NCBI RefSeq assembly: GCF_025751495.1
Contig: NZ_JAOWKZ010000005.1
Span: 310,001 to 374,000 of the forward strand
Source of the DNA: Albidovulum litorale
Lineage (GTDB): Bacteria > Pseudomonadota > Alphaproteobacteria > Rhodobacterales > Rhodobacteraceae
Reading direction: 5' to 3'
DNA: 64,000 bases
Shown: positions 63,529 to 64,000 of the stretch, one piece after another
How positions within the stretch are numbered: the stretch's first letter is position 1
Layout: every line of letters begins with the position of its first letter
Position numbers and translations under genes: made by a program
Notes under the pieces: generated by a model
Databases searched by the model: none
What the model saw: only the letters and a program-made list of their open reading frames with translations
Told to the model about the DNA's origin: nothing

Positions 63529-64000
63529 TCAGTCGATTTCGTAGGGCAGGAGGCCGCGCCGGTCGGGATTGACGCGCAGCCGACGTTCCAGCGGCGGAAC
63601 CGAGCGCTGGTGGCAATCCTTCCTTTCGCAGATGCGGCAGGAAATACCGATCGGCTCGAAGGCGCGGGAATTCGTCAGGTCCAGATCGTCGGCATAGACG
63701 AGGCCCTTGGCGTGGCTCACCTCGCAGCCAAGTCCGATCGCGTAGCGCCGGACCGGTGCGTGGAACGACCCACCGGGTTTCGAGACGTCGCGGGCAAGGC
63801 AGAGATACCGTACCCCGTCCGGCGTCTCGGCCAGTTGCCTCAGAAAGCGGCCCGGCGTTTCAAAGGCACGGTGCACGTTCCAAAGGGGGCAGGCGCCGCC
63901 AAACCGGGCGAATTGCAGACGTGTCGCCGAATGGCGCTTGGTGATCGTGCCAGCCTGATCGACGCGGACGAAGAAGAAGGGGATGCCCTTCAGCCCCGGC
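63529..64000 (-). CDS. Short-chain acyl-CoA-type regulator (XRE/DUF2083), 3' part
   Basis: The frame stays open to the window edge, so the N-terminal helix-turn-helix and most of the protein are missing; 156 codons are visible. The visible part has GIPFFFVRVDQAGTITKR, FARFGGACPLWNVHRAF and GISCRICERKDCHQRSVPPL, the Cys-containing C-terminal domain (DUF2083) of the ScfR/RamB-like regulators of propionate, acetate and related fatty-acid use. The Cys pairs in CRICERKDC could bind metal. Family assignment is by recognition of these segments. Confidence 0.8.
   Translation of the reverse strand, partial: PGLKGIPFFFVRVDQAGTITKRHSATRLQFARFGGACPLWNVHRAFETPGRFLRQLAETPDGVRYLCLARDVSKPGGSFHAPVRRYAIGLGCEVSHAKGLVYADDLDLTNSRAFEPIGISCRICERKDCHQRSVPPLERRLRVNPDRRGLLPYEID

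Noticed and set aside
1-64000. CRISPR arrays, prophage or insertion sequences
   Set aside because: No regularly spaced direct repeats, integrase, capsid or transposase genes were seen on reading through; repeats found are short intergenic palindromes.

Overview
The window is 64 kb of GC-rich chromosome with gene content typical of an alphaproteobacterium of the family Rhodobacteraceae (Roseobacter/Rhodobacter group). The pointers are the choXWV/betIBA cluster, a CuyA-like cysteate lyase beside a LysR gene, a DUF1127 gene divergent from a LysR gene, TadE/TadG pseudopilins, a partial acyl-CoA-type regulator at the right edge, and intergenic hairpin repeats of a style I associate with this family. 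No phage genes, transposases, CRISPR array or rRNA are visible. One tRNA gene (Glu, anticodon TTC) is present. The assignment rests on recognition of families, not on any search.

Layout. 1-7910: an inositol uptake and breakdown operon, starting with the 3' end of a sugar-binding protein gene, then permease, single-domain ATPase, an SDR, iolG, iolD, iolE, a 64-residue membrane protein and iolB. Most joins are short or ATGA overlaps. The kinase iolC and the late-step genes are not here. 8071-10967: an EamA transporter, a cuyA-like PLP sulfo-lyase and its divergent LysR regulator. 10957-16063: glycerol use, with glpR opposing a coupled glpD-glpK-iron alcohol dehydrogenase operon. 16114-22333: an S49 peptidase, a membrane zinc-ribbon microprotein and a pteridine-reductase-like SDR form one small operon; uvrC, a secreted protein of unknown role, then pgsA-moaD-moaE follow. 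22334-22963 is a gene-poor stretch next to tRNA-Glu. 23120-29881: recJ, glpX, hom, a small lipoprotein, a TetR regulator, a pirin and a PH-like membrane protein.

29941-32850 holds three Tad-type pseudopilin genes, one carrying a VWA domain, without the Tad secretion machinery. 33308-40983: glutamate dehydrogenase, a Bax-inhibitor-1 family protein, DUF1127/LysR, a quinone reductase, an XRE regulator, a histidinol-phosphatase-like gene and 8-oxoguanine deaminase. 41066-50824: guanine deaminase, mgtE, 5-formyl-THF cyclo-ligase, a YmdB-type phosphodiesterase, an EamA transporter, two convergent SLC13 permeases and yebC. 51031-59374: another EamA transporter, a GFA protein, then the choline-to-betaine cluster, choline ABC transporter leftwards and betI-betB-betA rightwards, with two identical BetI-like operators between them. 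59545-64000: a Tat-type lipoprotein lytic transglycosylase, pabC/pabB, a YdcH protein, an orphan CoxG-like protein and a truncated regulator.

No clearly new large system is evident. The most worthwhile leads are the duplicated helically phased operators in the cho/bet region, the iron alcohol dehydrogenase built into the glp operon, the two coupled microproteins (in the iol operon and beside the S49 peptidase), the orphan VWA pseudopilin set, and several families of intergenic palindromes.
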